Assembly: GCA_022457155.1 (NCBI GenBank)
Contig: JAJGOT010000417.1
Coordinates: 122,001-186,000, forward strand
Source of the DNA: Cladopsammia gracilis
Taxonomy: Eukaryota > Cnidaria > Anthozoa > Scleractinia > Dendrophylliidae
Length of the DNA: 64,000 nucleotides
Direction: 5' to 3'
Part shown: positions 11,289 through 24,163 of the stretch, in pieces
How the letters are laid out: each line of letters begins with the position of its first letter
Position numbering within the stretch: the first letter of the stretch is position 1
The notes under the pieces: model-generated
What the model was told of the DNA's origin: nothing
Seen by the model: the letters and a program-made list of their open reading frames with translations, nothing else
Databases searched by the model: none
Translations under genes and position numbers: made by a program

Positions 11289-11845
11289 CAGTCAAACCCA
11301 TTCTTAAGCAGACACCTCTTGTAAGCTGGCACTCTGTTATAATCCCAACGGCCACATAAATGGTGGGCATATGTGACAAAAATGCCAGAAAATTCAAAAA
11401 GTTGAATTAACTTTCATTACTGTTTTGGCTGTCACATGCCCACTGTGATATACTATGTAGTACATTCTTCAATTCATATAAGCCGACACTTGAACATAAC
11501 ACAGGTGTCCACTTGTACGTTAAGCCTTTAAGAGAAATTCTCCTTTCTTGTCTCTATCCATTTCTTATAGCAGAAGTGAGAATAAAATAATCAAGAAAAA
11601 TATCGGGAGCATTCATCTTGTGTAATCATCTCCTTAATTCCCTAACATTAGCTTAGGAAACTTGTTATTTTAAACCTTTTAAACAAAGTATTAATACATA
11701 CCGGTACTCTTGTACTGTGCATTTGATAATATTTACATGGAATTTGTGCACAATAAATTTTAACTATAATAATTATTACAAGGAGCAATTTGATGCTGAT
11801 CACTACTGGAGTTTAAAGGGTTAACACATGCAGTAGGTTTGACTG
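11289..11845. mobile_element. Non-autonomous DNA element with CAGTCAAACC ends
   Basis: CAGTCAAACC at 11289 and GGTTTGACTG ending at 11845 are perfect 10-bp inverted ends; internal 'aagcagacacctc' and 'ataagccgacacttg' motifs fit the Tigger/pogo style. Flanks are TA on the left and TT on the right, so the target duplication is imperfect. Part of its body (11555-11830) resembles 20130-20290. Confidence 0.55.
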
Positions 11846-12282
11846 TTTCAACACTCCCATAATCATATTAATTTTACATCTTTCTAGAAAATATGAACAA
11901 TTTTATTAAGTTTTGAATAATTATGGTGTTAAAAAAACTTATAATGGAGTCATCCACTAAATAATATATTAGACATTTAATGTCTTGTGGACACTTACTG
12001 AAGCTCCAATCCTAGGTTAACACTCCTTTCGATCTCTCAAAATGATGTTGGACAACTTATGAGGTTTACACAATGTATTCTTTGTCGTTATATTACTGAT
12101 GTGTATACCCCATTTATAAGGCAGAGAATTGAGAGAATACAGCTCCGGTTTAGCAAAAAATGGTGTTTTGGGGTTTGGCACTGATCTATTTTTTACAGTG
12201 TTTAGTGTAAAAAAATAACTTTTGAACAGCTGAGTCCTGGCAGTGATCCCTTAGTGGTTTATGGATATCAGCTCCTGGCATC

Positions 12283-12365
12283 GGCTCAGTCTCCAGCTGT
12301 GGGTGTCTTGATGCACCCGCAATTCTCCCCACCTCATCGAGACACCCACGGCTGGAGACTGAGTC
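12283..12365. repeat. Short hairpin with 27-bp arms
   Basis: Arms 12283-12309 and 12339-12365 ('ggctcagtctccagc' inverted) surround a 29-bp loop. 'ctcctggcagtgatccct' also appears as direct repeats just outside both arms, suggesting a larger symmetrical element from about 12232 to 12390. Confidence 0.5.
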
Positions 12366-13430
12366 TACTCCTGGCAGTGATCCCTCATTAGTGTAGTGGA
12401 TACGGATATTAGTTAATTGAGAAGTGCACGACTTGGGTGCCAAGTTCTGATCTTTTTTTACTATAAAGTGTAAAATAAGTTTTACTTAATATAATTTGAA
12501 GTGAAAGAGAAAACTCAGTTTGAGACATGGAAACAAATGTTGACCCCAATCCCCTAAAATACCCCACCACTGGCAATTTATTTATAATTATTACTTTAAA
12601 GTATTTACTGGAGCTGCAGCCCTGTCAACATGCACCAACAGCAAACAAAAAGTGATGGCTACTTCACTGAGCAAAGCTGGCCACTTTCTTATTGCGATTC
12701 TACCCTCCTTAGTCCTTGTTGCCCCGGGTTGAGCATAAGGCACTGATTCTACATACACTGTGTCTAGACTAGGATCATATGAGTTTACGAGTGCCAACTG
12801 ATGCTGTATCAATGTATTAAGGAGAAATAAAAGTCAAGCAGCCAAAAATAATGCTGTACATATTGAGAAACGTCAAGAAGATGAAACTAATGATGTACAT
12901 TTACAAATGTACTAAAAGTACAGCTCAAAACCCATGACACCATTTTGGAACAACACTTAAAATAAATAAATTCAGCTACGAGAACATCCCCTAATAGCCA
13001 GAAATTAAGAGTGCATCCCAATTTCAGATACAATAGGTAAATGCCTACCATATACCCTTTTTCAGCCTTGAAAAGCTCGAAAAGCCATGTTAACACTAGG
13101 AGGACACATGCCTATGTCCCCCCTTTTGAGATTGAAGGTTTGTTCTTTTACCAGAAATCTAGATAGTTTATCCTGAAGGCATGCATTTCACAAAATTGCA
13201 AAAGCATTCAGCTGATGCATTTTTCAGCAATTTCTTCAAAAACAATGGTTGTTCACAGGATGTTAAGACTAGCTATAGAATCACAGTTAATGCAATGTTT
13301 ACCTTAGGAATCCACATGTATATACTGAAACAATTTCCAGCACTTTTTTCACGACTAACAAGCATGCATTACATGGGTTTGATTCTCTTGCAAAATACTG
13401 AGCTCTCTGACCCATATCATATGCATGTGC

Positions 13431-13597
13431 CAGGGATGTAGATAATAGCCGGGAACCGGGGAAATTACCCGGCTGCAAACTTCATTTTTCCGGCTGTAAA
13501 AGCCAAGTGCAGCTTTAAAAGGTCTACGTTTTCCTCTTTTTTTACCCATCTGTCAGTTCTATATTCCCGCCTGTTAAAAACTGAATCTACATCCCTG
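13431..13597. repeat. Small MITE with CAGGGATGTAGAT ends
   Basis: CAGGGATGTAGAT and ATCTACATCCCTG form perfect 13-bp terminal inverted repeats 167 bp apart, with GC-rich 'ccgggaaccgggg' inside. It lies just downstream of the gluconokinase gene. Confidence 0.6.
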
Positions 13598-13930
13598 TGT
13601 GCATTGTTTCAGAGCTGTACTACTGCACATGAGTTAACTGATTTCAAGAACCTGTAACGTATAGTATTAATCAGTCAGTTTTCCTGGACGTTTCTGCCCT
13701 GCAAAAATGCCAGAACAAAATTCCAGTATTTCCAGCACTAGTACGAAGTCTGCTTGTACTGCAATAAAGCATTAAATCGGTGCTTCCAAACAACAACATG
13801 GATGTACTGGTATATGCAAAAAGCTAGCAAAGTTTTGTAAAATCCAAATTCACCGACTCATTACTGCAATGGCCTTCCTTGAGCCTTGCAAATCCTTTAA
13901 GTTCAAATTAAAACTCCAGAATATGCTTTA

Positions 13931-16900
13931 CTAGACAGTACTGTGTATTGATACCCTCACGCCATATTTTGCTTTCAAGGTTCGTAAAATTTCATTTGTG
14001 ATTTCCTCAATAGTTTGATCAACTGAGACCTTGACCGCAGAGTACATTTCACAGTTGTCAGGCTCCTCAAGAATTTCAAACTGCGAGTCTAGTAAATTTG
14101 AAGGCATGAAATGTTCTTGTCGCTCTTCCATTCTTTCCTTTATCAAGTCCTTTGAGCCATGAAGAAGGACAACAAGACAATAAAAAGGTAGTGGTCTTGA
14201 GAGCTTTTGTCTCTTGTCACCATTTGAACAGTAATGTTTATTTTCGGAGATCGCTTCTGCTCCAAGTAGAATTGTTTGTCTATATTGTTCCTTGAGAGCT
14301 GAACAGGCAAGGACTCCTGATTCAGATCGCTTGCTCCACCTAAGTATCAACGGCAGATTTACAATGTATTAAAACCCTAAACGTTTGGGCACATTTAAAT
14401 TTGAAGGAAAATTAGGGGTGTAGCGATACATCAAACTATCAATGCACTGTGATAGTTGGTGCACCAATGGTGAGTTATCGATAGTAAAATCAACTGTCAA
14501 TAACAATCGCGATAGTTTGGCCTGACTATCGATAGTTTCAATAGTGGGCAAAAAAAAGGCATTTTGGTTGAATTATACTTATTATATCCTTGATTTAAAT
14601 ATATAATGAATAAAATGAAATAATATTGAAGGGCTGAGAGCATAACCGACCTATGTCGCATTTTAGGCCTTTTTTATTTTTTCTCGTTCAGATTTGCCTC
14701 ATTTTATCATACAATGAATAATATCACAAACCCTTGTCAAATTTGCACTAACCCTAAGGAATTTGACTAATTTCACCTGAAAAAAAAAGGCAGAGTTCTG
14801 GCCCTCAAGTGCTTTGGCTGTACATTCAGAGCGTAATTTCGATGCCATTACAAAGCAGATTGGCTGTGAGAATATGCTACCACAACACTTCTGACCCACG
14901 CCAACGACCTGAACGAAAATACCGTTATTTATGCATGCCTGTCTCGCTTATCAATCACAAGCTCACTACAGCAACACATAATCTGTAGCGTGTGATTAAG
15001 GCCCGCCCGATGACATCATAAAGGACATCATAAAGTCCGGAAATCCTAAACTTTCTGGCACCTCTAAAAAATGAATTAAATAAAATATATTACCTTTCAA
15101 TGACTTTGTTTAAGGCAAGAAGCCAGGGTTGTCTGTCCTATAAAATTATAAATAACAGATATTTTATGTCACATAACAGTAAATAAATATTGTTTAGTAA
15201 TTGCTAATAAAATAAGTATTACATAACTTTATTAGCTATCAATACTTCAAAGTCAACTTATATTTCATCTGATTTTGATCAGATGGTTATCACAGCTTAT
15301 AGAATTAATTAATAATTCATAACAGTTATGACAAATCAATAGGTGGTATTTGAGTCACATGTACACCTCTGTAAACCCCAATACAAATCAACTGAGTTGA
15401 TGAATTATTAAACAGTTGAATTATCTTTTGATACAGATCTCTACTCATTGTTTCATTTCATAAGTACAATAAAATATTCATGTTTGCTTGCCATATATTG
15501 TAAACGCCCATACAGATCTCCCACTCATATTTTATCTGCTACTTATTGAACAACTGTAGGTTGCCCTATAAAAGGTGATGTTGAATTTTGCAGGTCTTGC
15601 AAATGCAGTCTTGTTGTTTTGAGCAATTCTCTTTGTCTCAGACAGTCAATTTTTCTGCAAAACCACCTTTTGGCCTAACCGTTTGCAAGTTGCCAGTGAC
15701 AGGACATCAATCCTGACAATCTGCAAGGTCTGCTTGAATTTTAAAAGTCAGAAGTTTTGGTGTTACATTTAATTTGTCAAAAGGTTTGAGGAAACTTGGC
15801 TGTGAAAGGGTTAAACCAAAGGTACATGACGATCACCTCCGTCAATTTATATGTCAAGATGACTAAGGACTTCCACACAGATTCTCCACCATTTGGCAAA
15901 ATGAATTGTTGAGTGCTCCTGATCAAACCTGTTTTAATGGTCTCTTACCTCATCAGTCAAAGGGGTTCCCTGTTTCATTTTTGTGATATTCCCCTCTGAA
16001 TGAAACTGATCTGCATCCACACAAGGGCATGATAGCTGTAAAAGAGAAGTGGAGGACAGTGAGAAATAGTCAGCTGTATCCAAGAGTGAATGCATTAACC
16101 ACAAAACTATGACCTAAGTGGTTATCATTAATTTGAAGGGCTGAGTGCAAAAGGGCCTACTTTTAAGTCGTAACTTTTTGGAAGAAAAATCCACAAAGTG
16201 CTGTATAAAAGTACTCAACAGACTCATGTCAACAACATCAAAAGTAGATGTGTTGTTCAATTTTTCTTCCGAAAAGTTAAGGCTTTGAAATTGACCTAAA
16301 AATACATATACTGTAAATTAGGCCCTTTTTGTACTCAGCCCACGTACAGCTGTAACCCTTTCACTCCCAGAGTCAATTTTATGGAGACATGTAATGGAGT
16401 TCTAACTTTTAAGTCTGTGGATGAAATCCTATGGAGTGACTATTCAAATGAAACCACTTCAGCAGTGCATGGCACTGTTTGTCTTTCAACATTTAAAAAA
16501 ATTAAATTTGAGATTTTGCTTGAATTTTGATGTTTGGCAGTCTTGGCAGGGATTAGACTACCTGGCTGTAAATTGAAAGTAGGCAGCACCTGGCATTCGA
16601 GCACCTGAAGGGCACGAGTATCTAGGGGGGTCTGGTGGCATGCCCCCATGGAAAATTTTTAAAAATGAAGACACTGGAGATGCATTCTGGTGCATTTTGG
16701 GGATAACAGAGATGAAAAAAATCATTTCATTTTCAGCCAGTCTTAAACGTTTTTATTATTGCTACCCTTAATATGATTAATATACGAAAGAAACCACTTT
16801 CGTTTTATCTTTAGAGCCATACAAGTATTGGGAAGAAAATAGGACAGATTTATCCTTATCTTCCCCACAGCCGGTGGCCCCAGGACAAGTAGACGTGGAT

Positions 16901-17600
16901 TTTTGCCAGTTGCCGGAGCTTCCAGAGAACCCTGTCTTGGGAATTCAAGGGTTAAAGAGTGCATCATATTCTATGCACTACAATTCCTATCAAAAGTAAG
17001 CTCCCCTCCAATGAGTGCATGGAAATGGAAAAATAAACTAGCAGTTACTTACCTTTTTTGCCAAGGCCCGTGCCACTGTTGTTCTACAGGGCAAAAAAAT
17101 ATAAACTTGTTAGTTAATTGAAAAAATAATAATTGTAGTGAAGTGATGAATAACAGTTGTGCCTGCGTGTGTGATTAGTCCACCCTCCAAACTTTTAATT
17201 CCAACAGAAATATGTCTTTATTTTGAAATTTTCAATAACTGAGCTGGTAACATCATTGAATTCATCAATTTTTATGCCAAGAAGTTAACCCTATTAATAC
17301 AGAAATCCTGTTTATAAGGACAATAGTTACTTTTTTCAGTTTTATGGTCTCTTTATCACAGCCCTCTAAAAATATACTTATAGTTTATAAGCAGCCAGCC
17401 AACTTCATATTGGGATCACTTGTTATTAGCAACTAGGCAAGGGGACATGGGCTAATGTTGCTCCATGCCTACCAATATTCTTGCTAATTGATCTAATACT
17501 AGGTTTAGCTACAGTCGAATAATTTAATTTGATTAAATTACAGACAACAGTTTACTTACTTCCCACTGCCACAGACGCCTGTAACCAGTACAACAACCAT
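13931..17600 (-). CDS. IDNK: Gluconokinase, complete five-exon gene
   Basis: Exons in order of transcription are 17560-17600, 17053-17083, 15949-16035, 15094-15137 and 13931-14339. They join in phase to 203 codons plus TAG. All introns are GT-AG. The start is MVVVLVTGVCGSGKTT, giving a Walker A P-loop, and an in-frame TGA lies 30 nt upstream of the ATG, which fixes the start. Then come VDADQFHSEGN (substrate-binding region), TPLTDEDRQPWL, GVLACSALKEQYRQ and HFMPSNLLDSQFEILEEP, the family's lid and C-terminal signatures. The enzyme phosphorylates D-gluconate to 6-phosphogluconate, feeding the pentose phosphate pathway in the cytosol. Length is in the usual family range. It points away from the MALT1-like gene's direction, tail to tail with it. 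Confidence 0.93.
14405..14540. repeat. Intronic element with repeated ACTATCGATAGT-type motifs
   Basis: Several copies of 'actatc'/'gatagt', some as the palindrome ACTATCGATAGT, cluster here between the last two gluconokinase exons. It looks like a degenerate small repeat. No function visible. Confidence 0.4.
15290..15545 (-). repeat. Copy of the 'gggcgtttacaat' hairpin MITE family
   Basis: Read on the minus strand this matches 28970-29260 almost throughout, including the block 'caactcagttgatttgtatt' and 'tgtttcatttcacaagtac'-like text. It has lost most of the central hairpin that the 28.9-kb copy keeps. It is in a gluconokinase intron. Confidence 0.65.
16138..16341. repeat. MITE with GGGCTGAGTGCAAAAGGGCC ends
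   Basis: Ends GGGCTGAGTGCAAAAGGGCC and GGCCCTTTTTGTACTCAGCC are near-perfect inverted repeats 204 bp apart. Its inner arms ('taactttttggaagaaaaatc' inverted) also pair, so the whole unit can fold. A related left end occurs at 14629. It lies in a gluconokinase intron. Confidence 0.65.
16358..16545 (+). repeat. Single copy of the dispersed 'cctttcactc' repeat
   Basis: The text 'cctttcactcccagagtcaa ... ctaacttttaagtctgtggatgaaatcc' recurs at 56623-56845 (+), 48735-48930 (-) and 36818-36950 (-), and it forms the tandem array at 33109. It is intronic here. Confidence 0.6.
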
Positions 17601-20600
17601 GATGATAAATGGAGGATTATGTAAACCTCATCCAACCTTTAAAGAAAAACTACATGTAAGATGCCAATGCCACCTTCATTGATAGACATCCTGAATTTTT
17701 TAAATTTCTTTTTTCTCAATTTTTTTTTGGTAAATAGTACTACAAAATAGAACTGGTAAATCATAAGTAATGTAACTTTGAGACAGTGAATGAAATCCAA
17801 TGAAAAAAAAAATGAATGAAATCCACAGTTGTGATAGGTTGTGAGTATATGTCATTTGTTAGGGCATTGAGAAAGGTTGCAGCTTAGAAGCTGAAACTTA
17901 TAAAAGAAAAAATATAGTGATAGAAGATTTTCATTAATGGCTAAAATTTGCACTTTGGACTGTTTCCATGGCAACCCGAATGATTCAAAACAACCCTAAA
18001 ATTTCACTTTTATAAGGTTTATATAAAATCCAGTCATTAGAATTTCTCATGAACTTGCACACAGCTTACAATATAAGTAATTCCTATTGTTTAAAATTAA
18101 CTCAACCAATGTTATTGTTAATGTTTTTTTTTTAAAATATTCAAGAACATAGCTGCCCAGTCAATATTGATCGTGCCACAGAATTCCTTTGTTAGACTTC
18201 TGTTTTAAAGTTCTCATTATTTGAAAAGCGATATAAGAATTCTGACAAATCTGATGAACTTTTAATGAGTGGATTTTAAGAAATTGTCGTTTGTGTACAC
18301 TGCTTACAAAACAGAGCTGTCTCACATTCTTTCTAAAAACCAGCGCAGTCACGTGAATTGCCGCTGACTGCACACGAAACTGTGTTTGGCCGCCTTAAGT
18401 GTCTCCCAGAGCTGTCATACTAGCGGCAGCCAGCTATTTTGCCTGGCAACTGAGGTGAAGATGACCAGTAACTGAAAGTTTAAAAATGACTAAAGGAAAA
18501 CAATCATGGGAGGCTATCTTGTGTTTATGATGTAGCAAATATGTATGTGCACTAGCTAGCCTGAAACCATGACAAATAGCACTAATATTACCACACAGAG
18601 CTCATTTAATAAAATAAATTATAAACGAGAGCGTAACTTTGCAGATTATGTTTTTAAGGAAGTTCTAGAAGCTGGTAAACCCCAAAATGATCAAAGGTCT
18701 TTTATTTAAACTGTCAAGTATTGAAGGCAGCCATGAAGTAAAAAAGCTGTATTACGTTGATCACTGAGACAGTAAAACAAGAATGTCACACACTACCATA
18801 CTGATGATGTTAATGAGTGAAAAATGCAAGGAGGGGAAGGGTCCAAGGGTTGTTTTGTTTTTACGAGTTGGCTCATAGGAGCCTTTGATTCACATATGCA
18901 CAACAACATCTAGAGTGATGTTCTCCTTTCCCTGACTTTCAGATGCCAATTTAACATATCATGTCTCTCATAGCTCATAAGTGTTTTATTTTTATCTAAC
19001 GGCATCTGACAGATGTTTCCTACTGTTTTCTTTACACTTCCTTTTGAATTCTCATTCAAAACACCTTGCCCCATAAATAACACGTAGCTACTTTGACTTT
19101 CAATTCTCATCTGAGGGAATAGCTACCGGTAATCAGCGAGTCTGCTACTTGGAGAATATTTTTGCAAGTTGAAAGCTTTTTTTGCAAGCCCACTGTATTT
19201 CCTGGCACAAATCCAAAAAAATGGCAATTATTTGCTTAATTTTCTCTGTCTTTTTATTTAATTCATTTCCATTTTTTTTTTCATGTACATTATGCAGTTA
19301 TTAAGCACCAGCCTTTGGCATCAGCTGTTTATCATCTCCATTCCCATATTCTAACTTTGGAGAAATAAATTAAAACATAAGTGCAAAAAGTGTGCATTTC
19401 ATATGAAGGAAGACTTTGAAATGTTGTTATAAAGGAAAACAAAACAAAAGATAAGAAACAAAGTTTATAGCCTGCAAAATAGGTTCACATGTTGCAGGCC
19501 TGCTGGCTTGCATATTTGTCACTCCCCTCAGTCAAGAATTAATAAGTCTCCATACTTTTCTTTACATACAATTGATCTGTACTCCCTGTACAGATTTTTT
19601 ATTTACATATACTCTGGCCAGACATCCTTTAGAGTGATTTTACTGAGACTGTGAAACAGTATCTAGCAATCAATCAAAATTAGCCAAAATTGATAAAAAT
19701 TAAAAACAAAAGAAAACAATGGAATTAGTGTCTAATAGTGCCTACTAGCTTAGTAACTATTTCACGGTTTAAAGAAAATCACTTTAACTTCCGATTAATA
19801 AACACTAGTCAAAGAAAATTGTTTGCCCAAAGGCACATTTTGAGAAAACAATAGAAAAAAATAGGAAAGCCTCACAAAAATAGAAAATTATAGGAAAAAA
19901 CAGGAACTTGACAGTCTGCAGCTGGCAAATCATCTTGAACACCTTCAAATTTTGGTGGATCAGTTGTGACTTCCTAAAGTAAAGTCTTTTCATAACAAGA
20001 TAAAGGAAAATGAGGGTTTTTTGCGTTAAAATGCTCTACAATTTTTGACCACCATTGAACTACCGTGTTCCTGCAGCTTGGTTACCAACTGCATTCTTGT
20101 TACACGTTTGTCATGAATATGATATGCAATCTTCTGTTTCCATACATTTCTTATAACAGAAGTGGAGAGAAATTGTTAAAATACCAAGAGAATTCATCTT
20201 GGGTGATCATATCCCTAATTCTCATGATCTCTCCAATTGATTAAGCATTGACATTACAAGGAGAACTTTCATGCTGATCACCATTACAGACTTCACATGG
20301 CCTTCCTCCTCTCTTTTCAATTCAATTAAAACTGACCTAGATGTTGCTTTTGAAGGCATTGTTGATGTAACTAATATTTTGCTGATTATTTATAGTTGAA
20401 AATTTAGTCTTGCGGAAGACTAATTTGGGATTTAAGACAGTTGGTGAGAAAGCAATTGAAATTGGATTAAAAGGCAGCCTTAGCCACTTAGCTCAAGTAC
20501 TTATCTTTGCGTTATCGCATCCCACTGTGAAATAAACAGAAAATGACAGGCTAACACCACAGGCTATAAAATTGTGTTTTGCTTTTGCAATATTCCCAGT

Positions 20601-21420
20601 TATATCTGAGAAAAACTTTACACTCTGAAATGTCAACAAACTTTTTAATCTACCATCTCTGGACTTTAAGCAAGTGCAAAGGCCCCCAAAAATTCTGGCC
20701 TTTCATACGCCAACAAGGAGGGGCCCTGAAGAGCTTTAGGCATCACAGCTGCAATACAAAATTTTGCTGACAAATACCTTATTACAGGAGATTTTTGTGA
20801 CAGCTCTATTTTGCAATTTTGGCAATATTTCACCATACTAAATTTTTTGCAAATTAGGAAAATTTATGGAACATTTCCTCTGATTAGTCATTTTTTTACC
20901 ATTAAATTTTCATAATTAAAACAAAATTGAAATAAAATTTGATGTTGCAAAAAATCATGTATATAAATAAGGTATCGTACTTGCCACAGAATATAATCCA
21001 CAAATATCAACAATTTTCTAAGAAACCACTCACTGAGGTTGTTATGCGTAGAGAAAATATTTCCATCATGGTGACACACTATTGTGACTTGTTGCCAATC
21101 AATATTATTAAGTGTGCTATTTAGTAAGTAAGTAAATTTCTTTTTCATTTATATTGTTATTATGTACAGGTGGAGATGGGGTTTGGAAGTATTATTAAAT
21201 TCACAGCTGTCTTTGTTTTTTCTGCTTTATTTAAGGTCACCAGGAAACAAACCTCCCTCGCAACTGGTCAAAATCCAGAAATACAGAAGATTTTCATGGA
21301 AAATGTACTTGAAAGGGAGACCAGAATATTTTACTCATGATTACACAGGCACTGGCCCGAGTGACATGTTGTCAATTCAAGACTTGTGGAAAATTACTTC
21401 CAAAATAAATTAAATTTTAT
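17601..21420. other. Upstream region of the gluconokinase gene and intergenic DNA
   Basis: No further gene was recognised. The immediate 5' flank (to about 18500) should hold the gluconokinase promoter, but no TATA box or motif stands out. 20130-20290 repeats part of the element at 11555-11830. 21170-21250 resembles 21725-21830 (both contain 'caggtggagatg' and 'caccagg(c/a)aacaaacc'). Confidence 0.45.
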
Positions 21421-21426
21421 GTAATA

Positions 21427-21563
21427 TATCAAACATGAGACACAGTGTTTCATCACAAGATCAAACAGTGAGAACAGAGTTGAAAATATGACACGCAGCA
21501 GTGTATTTTTGATGAACTTCGGTTTTTGATCTTGTGATGAAATCCTATGTCGAATGTTTGATA
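21427..21563. repeat. Foldback element with about 39-bp arms
   Basis: Arms 21427-21465 and 21525-21563 pair through 'tatcaaaca...catcacaagatcaaa', with a 59-bp spacer. The arms differ by a few bases. No coding potential. Confidence 0.6.
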
Positions 21564-22001
21564 TTACTTCTCAAACAAAATAATTTTAGAAGGAGAAATT
21601 AAGGATGCAAAAATGAGGAGTGTTTCATCTGATTTCCAAACACTCATTAAACATTAATTTCCTTTGTATTTTCTTCCTGAGTTATTAATGAGTTTGAGAA
21701 GCTGCTTTCTCATTTATATTCCCTTGATGTCCAGGTGGAGATGCAATTTTATAAAGTGCTGAATATTCACACCTGCCTTTGTATCATATTATTCTAGCTC
21801 ACGATCACCAGGCAACAAACCATGACATTAAAATTCATGACAGTAATTAATAATGGAAAAAAAGTACAAAATTTGCCTTATATTTACCTGATTAACAAAG
21901 AAAGCAAACTCAAAACAAAAACCAAACCTTCCAAGATTGTTATTTACTGACACATACTACTTTGCCAAACCACAAGATTTACAATACTTCCACAGTGCTC
22001 A

Positions 22002-22147
22002 ACCTTAACTTTTTGGCTTTCTTGTCCTTGGGCTAGTGGGGTCTGAAATTCACTAGCCAACAGGCATCATCTGCTCGAATTTTTCTAGCCCAAACCCATT
22101 TTTTACTAGTCCTGGACTAGTGGACTACCGCTAAGGTCGAGCACTGT
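22002..22147. repeat. Small MITE with GTGCTCAACCTTA-type ends
   Basis: Imperfect inverted ends 'gtgctcaaccttaac' and 'gctaaggtcgagcac' enclose an inner inverted pair of 'ggctagt'/'actagcc' words. It is probably related to the element at 3410-3565. Confidence 0.5.
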
Positions 22148-22149
22148 TC

Positions 22150-23970
22150 CAATTGGCAAATAATCCATAATTCAATATTACTTTAAAATTTTTACTTACC
22201 ATTTAATATCCGTTACATTGGCAAATGCCCAATTTTTGCTAAAATGATCAACAATAAAGACCATGGAATCCTCACATTGAATTGAAGACGGAAATTTGCA
22301 AACGCAAAGTAATTACTATCTATATGTTCAATTCATCAGTTAAAGCAGGAAATTAAAGCTTAGCTTTATATTAAATGAGCGAAAAGTGATAAATGAGCTT
22401 GGTGTGTTTCTAGCCCATTCCATTCATATTTAATAAACTTACTTTCTTAAAACCATTATGTTCTGACAAATTAAACAACAAATTAAAACCCACCATTTAT
22501 CAATTTAAAACGTTTCAAAACAATCCTAGTGATGCTGCGAAAATATGCTAGAAAGTCTGATATGGGCACGGAGACACTAATGAAAAGTCCGCGATTTCGA
22601 ATCGCGACAGACGTCGAGAGTGCAATGACAGTTTTGAGTACAAATTATTCAACCGCAATAAGCTTACAGTCTGGGACAAGACATCTCGTATTGCTGATAA
22701 AATAAAGTCGTTGTTTAGTTATCAAGATCATTACGACCCCAAATGAACTCAAACCAAACCCAATCAGCGGTACGTCTCCGAAGTAATTGACTTTAGCTCC
22801 AGACTTGATATTACAGATGTGAATTGGCAGTTTTCGGCCGCTTGGTAAGCTTACAGAAACCTTACAACTTCACTTCGGCTTCGCAAAACTCATTAAGCTT
22901 AACGTAGTTCTACACAAAAACTGCTTTAGAAATGTAAAATACACAAGCTTTAATGCCAAAGGTTACCTGGAAAACGTCGAACAGAGCAAAGGATCGACAA
23001 GGAGAACTCTGACTTCACAGCATTTGACCAAGGCCAATGGTACTCGAATCCAGCTGATCGTAGCTAAACAAGTTTAGGAAACGATTGGACGATATGAATA
23101 GGAATTTGTTCACAAGTGAACTTTTAGCGCCTCGTTAAACGAAAGGGCTTCTCGTGTTGCTCTTAAGATGAAGTTTTCACGTTGAAAAAAAGCTGTAACT
23201 ACGGAAGGATTATAAAATGAGAAATGAAACTTCCCGCAACACGAGGATAAAGCCCTACTGTTCCTTCGAAAACAGTTCGACCCCAGGACTCACGGCGGGG
23301 ATCTCGGCGGCGTGGATCTCGGCGGCGCTGTGAGCCTCCGAAACAAAAGAAGGATTAAAAGGAAATATAATATGAAATTAGCGACACAGGGCACGAACGA
23401 AGGAGTTTGACTGTAATTCCTTTTATATTGATTCACCGCGTGAATAAATGTATGCGAACCGATGGACACGTGACCAAAGGTGCGACGATTCCGGAAACAC
23501 GATGCTTTGTTATGTCCACATTCGATTCGCGCGGTGATTCGATTTCTCTGCGCCCTGTGATAACCAGCGAGACAACTGAATTAATTCGATCAATAAAGTC
23601 ATGGGGTCCTGACACCAATTAAACATCGCCAAATCCACTGTTTGGACAAGAATTACAGTGAAAATACTATTTTACAGTATCACTTTTTTATTCAGTGGGC
23701 AATTTACTTCTGGTAAACTATTTATCAGCCTATTTCAGGCGTTCAAATGGTGGAGATCGGCTGAGAATGAAGCAAATGCAATTCAAGGAGATCTCTCTTG
23801 TCCTTCTCTGAAACACTCAGTAGCGGGGATTGGACTCTAATCCGGCTTATAGCGCTAATAATCGCCAAGACTGTGATGTTCCACACTCTTTTATTACACT
23901 GCCTCTATGACTGATTGGATACGTTATCCTGATGCCCAAGAAATCAATCAAATCTCCACTATATGAACGC
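22150..23970. other. Intergenic stretch with a GC-richer patch
   Basis: 23280-23340 has a short GC-rich direct duplication of 'ggatctcggcggcg', unlike the AT-rich surroundings. Frames at 23407-23622 are open on both strands but match no family I know. It may be an unannotated 5' exon, promoter or transposon remnant. Confidence 0.35.
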
Positions 23971-23975
23971 CAAGT

Positions 23976-24112
23976 CCCCGGGGATGACACCCATATAAAA
24001 ATGACGGGGGTGCTCGTCGTACCTTTTAGGGGTCAACATTTGTACACTGGTACATCTTAGGGTGCTAAAAACGAGCACCCCCGTCAGTTTTATATGGGTG
24101 TCATCCCCGGGG
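23976..24112. repeat. MITE with 42-bp near-perfect inverted arms
   Basis: Arms 23976-24017 and 24071-24112 start CCCCGGGGATGACACCCATA and continue to 'gacgggggtgctcgt'. Only one base differs between arms. The loop is 53 bp. The high arm identity suggests either a recent insertion or conversion between arms. Confidence 0.75.
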
Positions 24113-24163
24113 CCAAATCTCGCGTAACATGTATCAGAAAGATTTTTATTCTTGGGCCATCGA

